A DNA stretch of 64,000 nucleotides, from positions 1-64,000 of the forward strand of contig CAIWDD010000114.1 of NCBI GenBank assembly GCA_903911355.1, given 5' to 3'. The notes below the pieces were generated by a model. It had not been told where the DNA came from. It searched no databases and was given only the letters and a program-made list of their open reading frames with translations. This DNA comes from an uncultured Nodularia sp. Its GTDB lineage: Bacteria > Cyanobacteriota > Cyanobacteriia > Cyanobacteriales > Nostocaceae. This document shows, piece after piece, positions 10,101 through 17,827 of this stretch (within the stretch, counting starts at the first letter, position 1; every line of letters starts with the position of its first letter). The position numbers were made by a program, and so were the translations under genes.

Positions 10101-12998
10101 TTACTTGGTCTCCATCCAATTATCACCCGTACTCACATCAACCACTAAGGGGACACTTAAATGTACAGCATCTTCCATGAGTGACTTGATTTGTGGTTGC
10201 AATTCTTCCCACTCTGGAGGAGGAACTTCAAATACTAATTCATCGTGAACTTGTAATAACAACCGCGCTTGATACTTCTGCAAAACTTTATGCAGTCGCA
10301 CCATGGCAATTTTGATAATATCAGCGCTAGAACCTTGAATTGGGGCATTAGCAGCAGAACGTAATAATCCCGCATCGGTAGCAGCTAATTTTTTTAATTT
10401 ACTCAAGTCAATGTTGTCTGGGTTGCTACCTTTTAATTGGCGTAAACTATTATTGGTAAACTCAAAATACCGCCGCCTACCTAGAATAGTTTCTACATAA
10501 CCTTGAGCGATCGCTTGTTTTTTTAACCCCTCTAAATAAGCAAATACACATGGATAACGTTCATTAAATCGCTGGATAAACTCATTAGCAATAGTTTTAT
10601 CTATCCCCGTAGAACGGGAAAATTTTAGTGAACCCATACCATATATTACACCAAAATTAATAGTTTTCGCAATCCTGCGTTCTTCTGATGTAATATTTTC
10701 CTTGTCAAATACTAAACGTGCGGTTACTGTGTGAATATCTTCATTTTGCTGATATGCTTGTAATAGTATCGGCTCCTGACTCAAATGAGCTAATATGCGT
10801 AACTCGATTTGAGAGTAATCCGCAGACACCATTAACCAATCTGATTTCGGTAAAAAAGCCTTACGAATTTGGCGACTAAAAGCTGTACGAATGGGGATAT
10901 TTTGTAAGTTGGGATTGGAGGAAGATAACCGACCCGTAGAAGTTGCAGTTTGATTAAAATCAGTATGTATCCGTTGGGTATCTGGACGGACTAAAGCCGG
11001 TAAAGCATCTACATAGGTAGACTTTAATTTCGATAAAGTACGATATTCAATAATGGCATTAACAAAGCCAGTTGTATCAACTTCCTGGAGTTTTTCTAAA
11101 GTCCCTGCATCAGTAGAGTAACCGGTTTGAATTTTCCGGGAGTATTTGGTACTTAAGCCCAATTTTTCAAATAAGATTTGACCTAATTGTTTAGGAGAAC
11201 CCAAATTAAATTTTTCTCCAGCTACGGTAATTGCTGTGTCCTGTAATTTAGCTAAAGTTATCTCTAATTCCTGGGAGAGTTCTTGCAAGTAAACAGAATT
11301 AATCGAAATACCCGTATATTCCATCTCCGCTAAAACTGCTTCTAGGGGTTGTTCCACTTGTAGCAATAACTTATGTAAAGCTGGAGTTTTTTCTAATTCC
11401 TCACGGAGCTTAGGCACAAGTTGCCATGTGGCGTAAACTTGTAAACAGCAATAATTAGCTACAGCAGTGATGTCTAGATCCCCAATATTTTTACCTTTGG
11501 GAACTAAATCATTATAGTTAGTTAAGATTAATCCCAAATGACGCAACGCTAAATCAGTGAGGTTATGGCTAGTATCTGGATTTAAAACATAACTAGCTAA
11601 CATGGGATCAAATACTACTCCCGCCAAGTTAATTCCTTGGTTGCGAAAAACTAAGCGGTCAAATTTAGTATTTTGGAAGGTCTTGGGATATTCTGCACTT
11701 GATAATATCGGATTTAGTGCGGTGAGTGCAATATCTTTAGGTAAATTCTCCCCTTCTCTATGACCCAGGGGAATATAAGCTGACTCATCAGGAGCAATTC
11801 CCCAACAGCAACCAATACCCACTAGTTGAGCATCTCTTGGTTCTAATCCAGTGGTTTCAGTGTCCCAAGCAACAGGATGTTTGGGGTCAGTAAATTGTTG
11901 TAATAAGTTGACTAACTCAGTCAGTTGGGATGAGGTCTTAATTATCCGTGGTTGAATGGGTGAGTTAATTTTTGGTGACATTGCTGCTGTGTCCGCAGCA
12001 CTAAAAAACCACACATCATCATCTTCATCGGGTGTGGTGGCTGAGTTCTGGGTAATTTCCCCACCGAAACGTTGCTGGAGTTCGTTAAATTTACCTAAAA
12101 AGCTTTTGAATTCTAATTTCTCTAAAATGGGAGTGAGAGTACTGGTATCAAATCCCGTTAATTTGCAATCTTCTAAATTAATTTCTAGAGGAACATCTAA
12201 AACAATTTTGGCTAAGTATTGGGACTTTTGCGCGTCTTCTCTACCTGTTAATAGTTTTGTCTGTGTTGCGCCTTTAATTTCATCTAGTGCTGCATAAATC
12301 TGATCTAGAGAACCGTAAGTACTAAGTAGCTGTACTGCGGTTTTTTCGCCAATTCCCTTGACACCGGGAATATTATCTGATTTATCACCACAGAGGGCTT
12401 TAAAATCGACAATTTGTGCAGGTAATACACCTAATTTGGCTTGAACTTCTGCTGTACTAAATTCAGTGATGCTGTTTGTAGAACGTTTGAGAGCATCAGG
12501 GCTAAAATTTAAAACGGTGATTTCTTTGGCTGGGTCGATGAGTTGAAATAAATCGCGATCGCCTGTTAAGATTTTCACTCCATACCCAGCAGCAGTAGCT
12601 TTTTGTGCTATGGTTCCCAAAACATCATCCGCTTCATAACCAGGTGCGGTGAAAATTGGCAGATTTAACCCTGCTAGCAATTCGTGCAGATTTTTTAAAT
12701 CAGGAACAAAATCTTCTGGTGTTCCTGGACGGTCAGCTTTATAAGTATCATCAGCTTCATGGCGAAAAGTTGGTAAACCCAAATCAAAAGCCACAGCTAT
12801 GGCTTCTGGTTGTTGTGTCGCCATAACTTCTAATAGACATTTGAGAAACCCAAAACATACACTAGTAGGAATTCCTGTTTTAGTCCGCAGTCCGCCATCT
12901 TTTCCTTTGGCGAAGGCGAAATAAGAACGAAAAGCTAGGGAATGTCCATCTACGAGGATGAAGGTGGGACGACGTGTGGTGTTTGCAGTTTGAGACAT
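10101..12998 (-). CDS. polA: DNA polymerase I
   Basis: The 965-residue enzyme fills gaps and removes RNA primers. The N-terminal 5'-3' exonuclease domain spans about 10-310, with YEADDVLGT, TGDRDLFQL and the helix-hairpin-helix GVKGIGEKTA (212-221). The 3'-5' exonuclease domain spans about 365-560. It keeps D379 and E381 (WDTETTG, Exo I) and D447 (NTKFDRLVF, Exo II), but its Exo III motif reads YCCLQ (516-520), with Gln where family members have Asp. The polymerase domain carries DYSQIELRILAHLS and QVHDELVFEV. Proofreading may therefore be weak or absent, while polymerase and 5' nuclease residues look intact. The ATG at 12998 gives the normal N-terminus. Confidence 0.96.
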   Translation of the reverse strand: MSQTANTTRRPTFILVDGHSLAFRSYFAFAKGKDGGLRTKTGIPTSVCFGFLKCLLEVMATQQPEAIAVAFDLGLPTFRHEADDTYKADRPGTPEDFVPDLKNLHELLAGLNLPIFTAPGYEADDVLGTIAQKATAAGYGVKILTGDRDLFQLIDPAKEITVLNFSPDALKRSTNSITEFSTAEVQAKLGVLPAQIVDFKALCGDKSDNIPGVKGIGEKTAVQLLSTYGSLDQIYAALDEIKGATQTKLLTGREDAQKSQYLAKIVLDVPLEINLEDCKLTGFDTSTLTPILEKLEFKSFLGKFNELQQRFGGEITQNSATTPDEDDDVWFFSAADTAAMSPKINSPIQPRIIKTSSQLTELVNLLQQFTDPKHPVAWDTETTGLEPRDAQLVGIGCCWGIAPDESAYIPLGHREGENLPKDIALTALNPILSSAEYPKTFQNTKFDRLVFRNQGINLAGVVFDPMLASYVLNPDTSHNLTDLALRHLGLILTNYNDLVPKGKNIGDLDITAVANYCCLQVYATWQLVPKLREELEKTPALHKLLLQVEQPLEAVLAEMEYTGISINSVYLQELSQELEITLAKLQDTAITVAGEKFNLGSPKQLGQILFEKLGLSTKYSRKIQTGYSTDAGTLEKLQEVDTTGFVNAIIEYRTLSKLKSTYVDALPALVRPDTQRIHTDFNQTATSTGRLSSSNPNLQNIPIRTAFSRQIRKAFLPKSDWLMVSADYSQIELRILAHLSQEPILLQAYQQNEDIHTVTARLVFDKENITSEERRIAKTINFGVIYGMGSLKFSRSTGIDKTIANEFIQRFNERYPCVFAYLEGLKKQAIAQGYVETILGRRRYFEFTNNSLRQLKGSNPDNIDLSKLKKLAATDAGLLRSAANAPIQGSSADIIKIAMVRLHKVLQKYQARLLLQVHDELVFEVPPPEWEELQPQIKSLMEDAVHLSVPLVVDVSTGDNWMETK

Positions 12999-13078
12999 AG
13001 CTATATTATTTTACCTCCCCATGAAGTGCTAGAGCCTGCTAACCTCATACTGGGAGTTTTAACCTGAATGGGGAATTT

Positions 13079-13954
13079 ATGCACAAAGCACCTACCTCTG
13101 ATTTAACATCCGCTGGTAATCAGGCTCTGGCTACACAAGACATTAAGTTACTGGTTTTAGATATAGATGGTACGATTTCTGGAGAGTCTAACACCTTAAG
13201 TGTACCCGTAAAGCAAGCGATCGCAGCGGTACAAGCCAAAGGAATTCACGTAGCCATCGCCACTGGTCGGATGTATTGTTCAGCTTTACGCTTCCACCAA
13301 GAAATTAACTGTCTCCTACCATTGATGGCTTATCAAGGCGCTTGGATTCAGGACCCAGCTAGTCAGAAAATTCATCGCCATTGGTCTGTTTCCACAGAAA
13401 TCGCACACCAACTACTAGATTATTTTGAACAACCGCAACTGCGATCGCATTTATCTGTCCATTTCTATATTAATGACCAGCTGTACGTGCGAGACTTGAG
13501 CCAAGAAACTCAAACCTATGCAAAACGTTCTGGTATTACACCAATTCCTGTGGGCGACCTACGCCGAGTTCTGAGCAATGAACCCACAAAAATACTAGCA
13601 CTATGCGACGACACACAGGTAATTAATCAGCTACTAGGTGATTTACGCCGTCAATACACACCTGCTGAACTTTACCTGACAACTTCGATTGCTACCTTCT
13701 TTGAAGCAACTAACCCCTTAGTTAATAAGGGAACTGCTGTGCGTTACCTAGCAGAAGAATTACTAGGCTTACAAAGCAACAACGTCATGACTATTGGTGA
13801 TAACTTTAATGATTTGGAAATGCTGCAATATGCTGGTGTCGGTGTAGCTATGGGTAACGCCCCAGCAGGTGTAAAAGCTGTCGCCCAATGGGTAGCCCCT
13901 ACTGTAGAGGAAGATGGGGTAGTAAGTGCGATCGAGAAATTTTTACTCTCTTAA
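13079..13954 (+). CDS. HAD-superfamily Cof-type hydrolase
   Basis: This 291-residue protein belongs to the Cof/IIB branch of HAD phosphatases. Motif I is VLDIDGTIS (about 23-31, nucleophile Asp in DIDGT), motif II is IATGR, motif III uses the conserved Lys in LVNKGTAV, and motif IV is TIGDNFNDLEML. The cap domain lies between motifs II and III. Substrates of the family are sugar phosphates, FMN and similar phosphoesters, and the true substrate cannot be read from the sequence. The gene diverges from polA, with 80 bp between the starts, and is followed by a GC-rich hairpin. Confidence 0.9.
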   Translation: MHKAPTSDLTSAGNQALATQDIKLLVLDIDGTISGESNTLSVPVKQAIAAVQAKGIHVAIATGRMYCSALRFHQEINCLLPLMAYQGAWIQDPASQKIHRHWSVSTEIAHQLLDYFEQPQLRSHLSVHFYINDQLYVRDLSQETQTYAKRSGITPIPVGDLRRVLSNEPTKILALCDDTQVINQLLGDLRRQYTPAELYLTTSIATFFEATNPLVNKGTAVRYLAEELLGLQSNNVMTIGDNFNDLEMLQYAGVGVAMGNAPAGVKAVAQWVAPTVEEDGVVSAIEKFLLS

Positions 13955-13973
13955 AACTGCTTAACATCAGAAA

Positions 13974-14010
13974 AGACACCGACGACTGGCCGTGTTTCGT
14001 CTCGGTGCCT
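13974..14010 (+). terminator. Hairpin after the Cof-type hydrolase
   Basis: ACACCGACGAC (from 13976) pairs imperfectly with GTCTCGGTGCC (to 14009) around a loop of about 12 nt. It begins about 20 bp after the stop, with AAAAG before and CTTTA after, as in bidirectional terminators between convergent genes. Confidence 0.55.
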
Positions 14011-14077
14011 TTACTGGTTCGCTCCTCACACACCTGTAAATATAACCGAGGCGACTACATCAGTCAATAGTTTCCAG

Positions 14078-14093
14078 AAAAATCGCGATTTTT
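14078..14093. repeat. 16-bp perfect palindrome
   Basis: AAAAATCGCGATTTTT lies between the convergent ends of the Cof-type and DALR genes. It may add to termination on both strands or be a DNA-binding site. Its TCGCGA core resembles, but is not, HIP1. Confidence 0.45.
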
Positions 14094-14140
14094 ACCGGTA
14101 ATTATAAAGATTTGGTAAAGAATCTTTTGATCGCAAATAA

Positions 14141-15139
14141 TCATAACTCCAGAGGAGCAAAAACTGCCAGTTTATCTACAAGTAAACACCTCAACACAGA
14201 CTGAGTAGCCATGATCAATCCCACCCTGGCTTGGGCCAATTCTAGTGAAGTAATTTTCACCTCCCCCAAAATCCGACACCTGCACCAGAAAGCCTCAAAA
14301 GCTCGACTTAAATCCAAGGCAACTTTTTCCCAGTTCACTGTACTATTACACTCTAAGTTATCTACAGCCTCTACTAACTCAGTAATCAGACGACCCTCTG
14401 CTGGGTGAGTGAAGCGGAGTTTTTGCTCATCGTTGAGCCAGGGTATTTTCTCTACCGATGCCAAACTAGTCAGGTTGGGCTGATGTACTTCCTTGAGTTT
14501 AATCAATCCTTCATGGTGAGCTAGCCGCACCAGTGAGCAGCAACGTGCATGAGCATATTGAATCATAAACAAGCTAGAGGGATTTAACATGGTAATTTTG
14601 GCTTTTTCCCTCTCCCCATCTTCACCCACACTCTTAACTACAAGGTTTTGCAACCAAGCAGCTAAAAAAGCATGAGTTAACTCTAAATGAATCCAACCCG
14701 GGGGAACTACTTCCACCTGAAAAACACCGTCACCCATTGCTGATAAGTGAGAGACAATTCCATTGGCGATGTCCATCGTTTTGTCATGATCAGATTTTGC
14801 CAACTGGAGCGCCAAACCTGAAATATATAAAACTCGACTATCATCTGTACCCTTATAGAGAGGAAACTTTCTACTTGCTATGGGGACAAATTCACCACTA
14901 AAATTACAAAAACTGAGTACATATAATATGTAACGATATATTAACCCTTTAATTGCTATTTCTTGGCTCACTAGTAAATTTGAACTATATACACTTGTAC
15001 TCACAGGGTATCCATAACATATTTGTATATTTTCGTCATCTACCTTAAGATATAAATCTGAACTTGATGCAAAAAAATGAGAGTAGCATAAAATTTGATG
15101 AATTTTCGATGAACTGTCAGTAAACTTTACTACAATCAT
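14141..15139 (-). CDS. Orphan DALR anticodon-binding-domain protein
   Basis: The 332-residue protein has no class I synthetase catalytic core (no HIGH or KMSKS). Its C-terminal half, from about residue 185, looks like the helical DALR anticodon-binding domain of arginyl- and cysteinyl-tRNA synthetases, including the typical IQYAHAR segment. The N-terminal half is poorly conserved and resembles no domain I recognise. Related cyanobacterial proteins are sometimes misannotated as glutamate acetyltransferase. It may bind tRNA or an unrelated ligand. The ATG at 15139 lies 164 bp from the divergent Crp-family gene start, suggesting a shared promoter region. Confidence 0.75.
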   Translation of the reverse strand: MIVVKFTDSSSKIHQILCYSHFFASSSDLYLKVDDENIQICYGYPVSTSVYSSNLLVSQEIAIKGLIYRYILYVLSFCNFSGEFVPIASRKFPLYKGTDDSRVLYISGLALQLAKSDHDKTMDIANGIVSHLSAMGDGVFQVEVVPPGWIHLELTHAFLAAWLQNLVVKSVGEDGEREKAKITMLNPSSLFMIQYAHARCCSLVRLAHHEGLIKLKEVHQPNLTSLASVEKIPWLNDEQKLRFTHPAEGRLITELVEAVDNLECNSTVNWEKVALDLSRAFEAFWCRCRILGEVKITSLELAQARVGLIMATQSVLRCLLVDKLAVFAPLEL

Positions 15140-15303
15140 TGTACAGTAGGAAGTATAACAAAAGAGTAGAGGGCAAACTAACTGCTTTTCTGCTCTTTGT
15201 ATGGCTGACGCTGTTAGGCGTTAAGCCTACTCTGCCGACACAAAGACACTCCTTGCACCTTTTTATTACGTCTTTGTATTCAGCCAAACGCTCTTTGTTA
15301 CCT

Positions 15304-16023
15304 ATGCAATCTCCATCTTCTTTTTCTGAGGCATCACGGCCTTTTTTAACTTGGCAACGGATTCTTGACTGGGCTCAAGAACACTACCGCTGCCGCACCT
15401 TTAGCAAGGATGAACGTATTCCAGCCCGACCTGGATTATTGTACTTAGTGCAAAGGGGCGCAATTCGCATGGTGGGAACAGCACAAGTTAGTGCCACCGC
15501 CAGTCAGCTCACTTCTCGACGCATTAATAGGACTCCAGAAGAAGCCTTCTTGGGTTTTATCGGCGCGGGACAACCGTTTGAAATTGTGGCTCAGTCACCA
15601 TTCACCCTCCAAGCATACGCCCATGTTGACCAAACAGCGGTGCTGTGGATGTACTGGCACGATTTAGACAACTGGCCTCACTTCCGCCGTGAAGTCATGG
15701 ATGCCTTTAGGTATCAGCACCAACGTAAATTACTGTGGCTGAGTGCCTTGGGACAACGCCGCACCATTGACCGGCTCTTAGGATTCCTGACACTATTGAT
15801 TGAGGAATACGGAGAACCGGCTATGAGTGAGACTGACCCCGATGTGATTCGTGGCTATTGTCTGCCCTTCCCCCTCACCCATGCCCAAATTGGTAGCGCC
15901 ATCGGTTCCACTCGTGTAACTGTGACTCGCTTGATGGGTAAGTTGCGTCAACGCGGCTTAATCCTCACCCAGGGAGATAATCTCATTTGCTTACCAGCAG
16001 AGTCGATTAATCGAGCCAACTGA
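15304..16023 (+). CDS. Crp/Fnr-family transcriptional regulator
   Basis: From the ATG at 15304 this is a 239-residue protein with an N-terminal cyclic-nucleotide-binding-like beta-roll (about 25-130, RPGLLYLVQRGAIRMVG, LGFIGAGQPFEIV). The C-terminal winged helix has a recognition region reading LTHAQIGSAIGSTRVTVTRL, which is very similar to NtcA in that helix and suggests a related DNA target. The effector domain differs from NtcA and lacks the cAMP-phosphate-binding Arg of true CRP as far as I can see. A TTG at 15139 would extend the frame, but the extra 55 residues look non-coding. No ribosome binding site is apparent. Confidence 0.85.
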   Translation: MQSPSSFSEASRPFLTWQRILDWAQEHYRCRTFSKDERIPARPGLLYLVQRGAIRMVGTAQVSATASQLTSRRINRTPEEAFLGFIGAGQPFEIVAQSPFTLQAYAHVDQTAVLWMYWHDLDNWPHFRREVMDAFRYQHQRKLLWLSALGQRRTIDRLLGFLTLLIEEYGEPAMSETDPDVIRGYCLPFPLTHAQIGSAIGSTRVTVTRLMGKLRQRGLILTQGDNLICLPAESINRAN

Positions 16024-16095
16024 AACCAATTTCACAGCTGATGAAGAAAAGCCACAGCAAGTTAGAGTCGGCAACATCTACTTCCTGGGTTTGAG

Positions 16096-16124
16096 CAATC
16101 TGTTTGACAACCACAAACAGATTG
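16096..16124. repeat. Perfect 11-bp stem-loop
   Basis: CAATCTGTTTG (16096-16106) and CAAACAGATTG (16114-16124) flank a 7-nt loop, 75 bp after the Crp-family stop. There is no T-run. It may be a 3' end hairpin or a small mobile palindromic repeat. Confidence 0.55.
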
Positions 16125-16171
16125 TGATCAATTGGGTAATGTGAAAATCAATGTTCTTGGTAATGAGCAAT

Positions 16172-16207
16172 CTATTGCCCTTGCTTCCCAATAGCAAGGG
16201 TCAATAG
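16172..16207. repeat. Long stem-loop, second of a tandem pair
   Basis: CTATTGCCCTTGCT (16172-16185) pairs with AGCAAGGG-T-CAATAG (16193-16207), with one extra base in the right arm and a 7-nt loop. The bases AGCAATCT precede both this hairpin and the one at 16096, so the two may be related repeat units. Confidence 0.55.
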
Positions 16208-16356
16208 CACAAATGTATTATATATTACCTATGATGTTCAGTTAATTCAGACTGGGCTTGGGTGGTCGTGGCTGTACAAACCACATTAAGACCACTCAAC
16301 TCGCCTGGGGAAGAATTTCTGCCGTGGAAAACGTTTTCCCCATCTTCTCTGATGGT

Positions 16357-17742
16357 TCACCGTACCGGTTCAAAGTCATAGCCAGTCCGGGAACGGTTAC
16401 CGGTAACTACTTTTACTAGTTGCACAGGCGCAGAGCGATCGCCTGAAGGTAAAAATCGAATCGCACCAGAAGCCCCAGTAGGAGAAAAATCAGACGCGGT
16501 CAGTGCTTGTTGTATCCCCGAACGTGTAGGATTTCTTTCTAATGCGGCAATCAGGGCTACAGTGGCATCATAAGCCATGGCAGTTCGCCAACTAACATCA
16601 GCACCCCACAAATCCCTCGACTTTTGGGGAAAATCTGACTGGCGATCGCCTAAAATATGCCAGGGAACTGCTACCACCATCCCCAAGGCTGCTTCTCCCA
16701 CCACTTCTAATGTTTTAATACTATAAACATCATCTCCTCCCAGTACATTTAACCGTTTCTGGTTAAGTTGAACCACTTGCAGTGCTTTATCTAAACTTTC
16801 AGTGTCAGTTGCTAGCATCAACACTTCTGCACCTTCCCCAGTAGCCTGTTCTAGGCTTTTAGCAGCACTAAAATTTCCCTGGGACAGGTCAAACTCACCT
16901 AATACTCGTCCACCCTCCAACAACACAGATGATACAAACTCCGACTTTAAAGACTGGCTGTAATTACTCCGGGAATTAAAGAAAACCGCAGCTTGTCTTT
17001 TCTGCAAGTTTTTGACCATATAATTAGCCAAGCTCCTAGCTGCGATAAAATCACTAGGTACTGTGCGGAAAATATAGGGGCTAAAGTTAGAAATTTTCAC
17101 CGAAGTGCTAATAGGACTAATGGCTACCAGTTTCCCCGAATCATAAATAGTACCTGCGGCTAAGGTAGTGTCACTGCTATAAGGACCAACTACCCCCAAG
17201 ACCTCGGGATTTTTAACTAGGCTAGCAGCAATTTGTTGAGCAATCTCAGGATTGTTATCATCATTAGCTATCCCTACCTTTAAAGGTACGCCTTTAATAC
17301 CCCCGGAGGTATTCACCTCCTTTTGGGCTTGGGCGATACCGCGTAGAATCTCCAGGGAAACATTAGGATTATTACCTATAGGTACTGAGGCGACAACACT
17401 ATAGCTTTTAGCAGCACCAATGCGGGCATTATTTAAATAGATCAGTGCCTGGGGGTCATTACGCTTCAGTTTTAAGGATCTTTCTAAACTAGCAATAGCT
17501 TGGGTATAATTTTTCTCACTTATTGCTTGTACTCCCGCTTTTTTGTCAGGAGTCACTTCGCCAGTGTTCAAAATTCTTTCTCCAAAACTAATCCGCTCTG
17601 CACCAGGTTGATTTTTCCGCTCTGCACCGGGTTGATTTTGGGGAAATCTGATTATGTCAAAAAACCACAAAATACCACCTAATAAGCCCAATGTGATCAG
17701 CAGGGAAAAAACAAGTAGGGTAGTTTCATTTTTCTGGGACAT
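16357..17742 (-). CDS. Membrane-anchored ABC-type periplasmic binding protein
   Basis: The 461-residue protein belongs to the branched-chain amino-acid/urea-type receptor family (Peripla_BP_6, type I periplasmic fold), about residues 112-455. It starts with an uncleaved-looking membrane helix (LLVFSLLITLGLLGGILWFF). A linker with a tandem NQPGAER duplication follows, then a short TPR-like segment (AISEKNYTQAIASLERSLKLKRNDPQALIYLNNARIG region, about 72-108). No permease or ATPase gene is nearby. The partner is the Ser/Thr kinase 85 bp upstream on the same strand, so the protein may be a sensor rather than a transporter subunit. That role is inference. Confidence 0.85.
   Translation of the reverse strand: MSQKNETTLLVFSLLITLGLLGGILWFFDIIRFPQNQPGAERKNQPGAERISFGERILNTGEVTPDKKAGVQAISEKNYTQAIASLERSLKLKRNDPQALIYLNNARIGAAKSYSVVASVPIGNNPNVSLEILRGIAQAQKEVNTSGGIKGVPLKVGIANDDNNPEIAQQIAASLVKNPEVLGVVGPYSSDTTLAAGTIYDSGKLVAISPISTSVKISNFSPYIFRTVPSDFIAARSLANYMVKNLQKRQAAVFFNSRSNYSQSLKSEFVSSVLLEGGRVLGEFDLSQGNFSAAKSLEQATGEGAEVLMLATDTESLDKALQVVQLNQKRLNVLGGDDVYSIKTLEVVGEAALGMVVAVPWHILGDRQSDFPQKSRDLWGADVSWRTAMAYDATVALIAALERNPTRSGIQQALTASDFSPTGASGAIRFLPSGDRSAPVQLVKVVTGNRSRTGYDFEPVR
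17593..17640. repeat. 24-bp in-frame tandem duplication in the binding-protein gene
   Basis: Two adjacent 24-bp units (17593-17616 and 17617-17640) differ at only a couple of positions. They encode NQPGAER followed by K or I, in the linker just after the membrane helix. The near-identity implies a recent slippage duplication. Confidence 0.8.
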
Positions 17743-17827
17743 AATTAAGAATTGGGATTGATTTATAAATAAACTTATTTATGCGTGGCGGTGAGTAATG
17801 CTGAAAGAAACTAGATGTGTAGGTCTT

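Larger units (their letters stand above)
16024..16356. other. Intergenic region with two strong hairpins
   Basis: The gap lies between the convergent Crp-family and ABC binding-protein genes. It holds two tandem hairpins, annotated separately, and a looser GTGGTC/GACCAC inverted repeat near 16260-16300. No gene is seen. Confidence 0.5.

Noticed and set aside
14015-14060. Yfr1-like small RNA motif (GCTCCTCACAC)
   Set aside because: It differs by one base from the conserved Yfr1 core, and no proper 3' terminator with T-run follows.
13888-14070. 60-codon frame at the end of the Cof-type gene
   Set aside because: It overlaps the real gene in another frame and runs through the terminator hairpin.
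15139-16023. Crp-family gene as ntcA
   Set aside because: The recognition helix is NtcA-like, but the N-terminal domain and overall sequence do not match NtcA.
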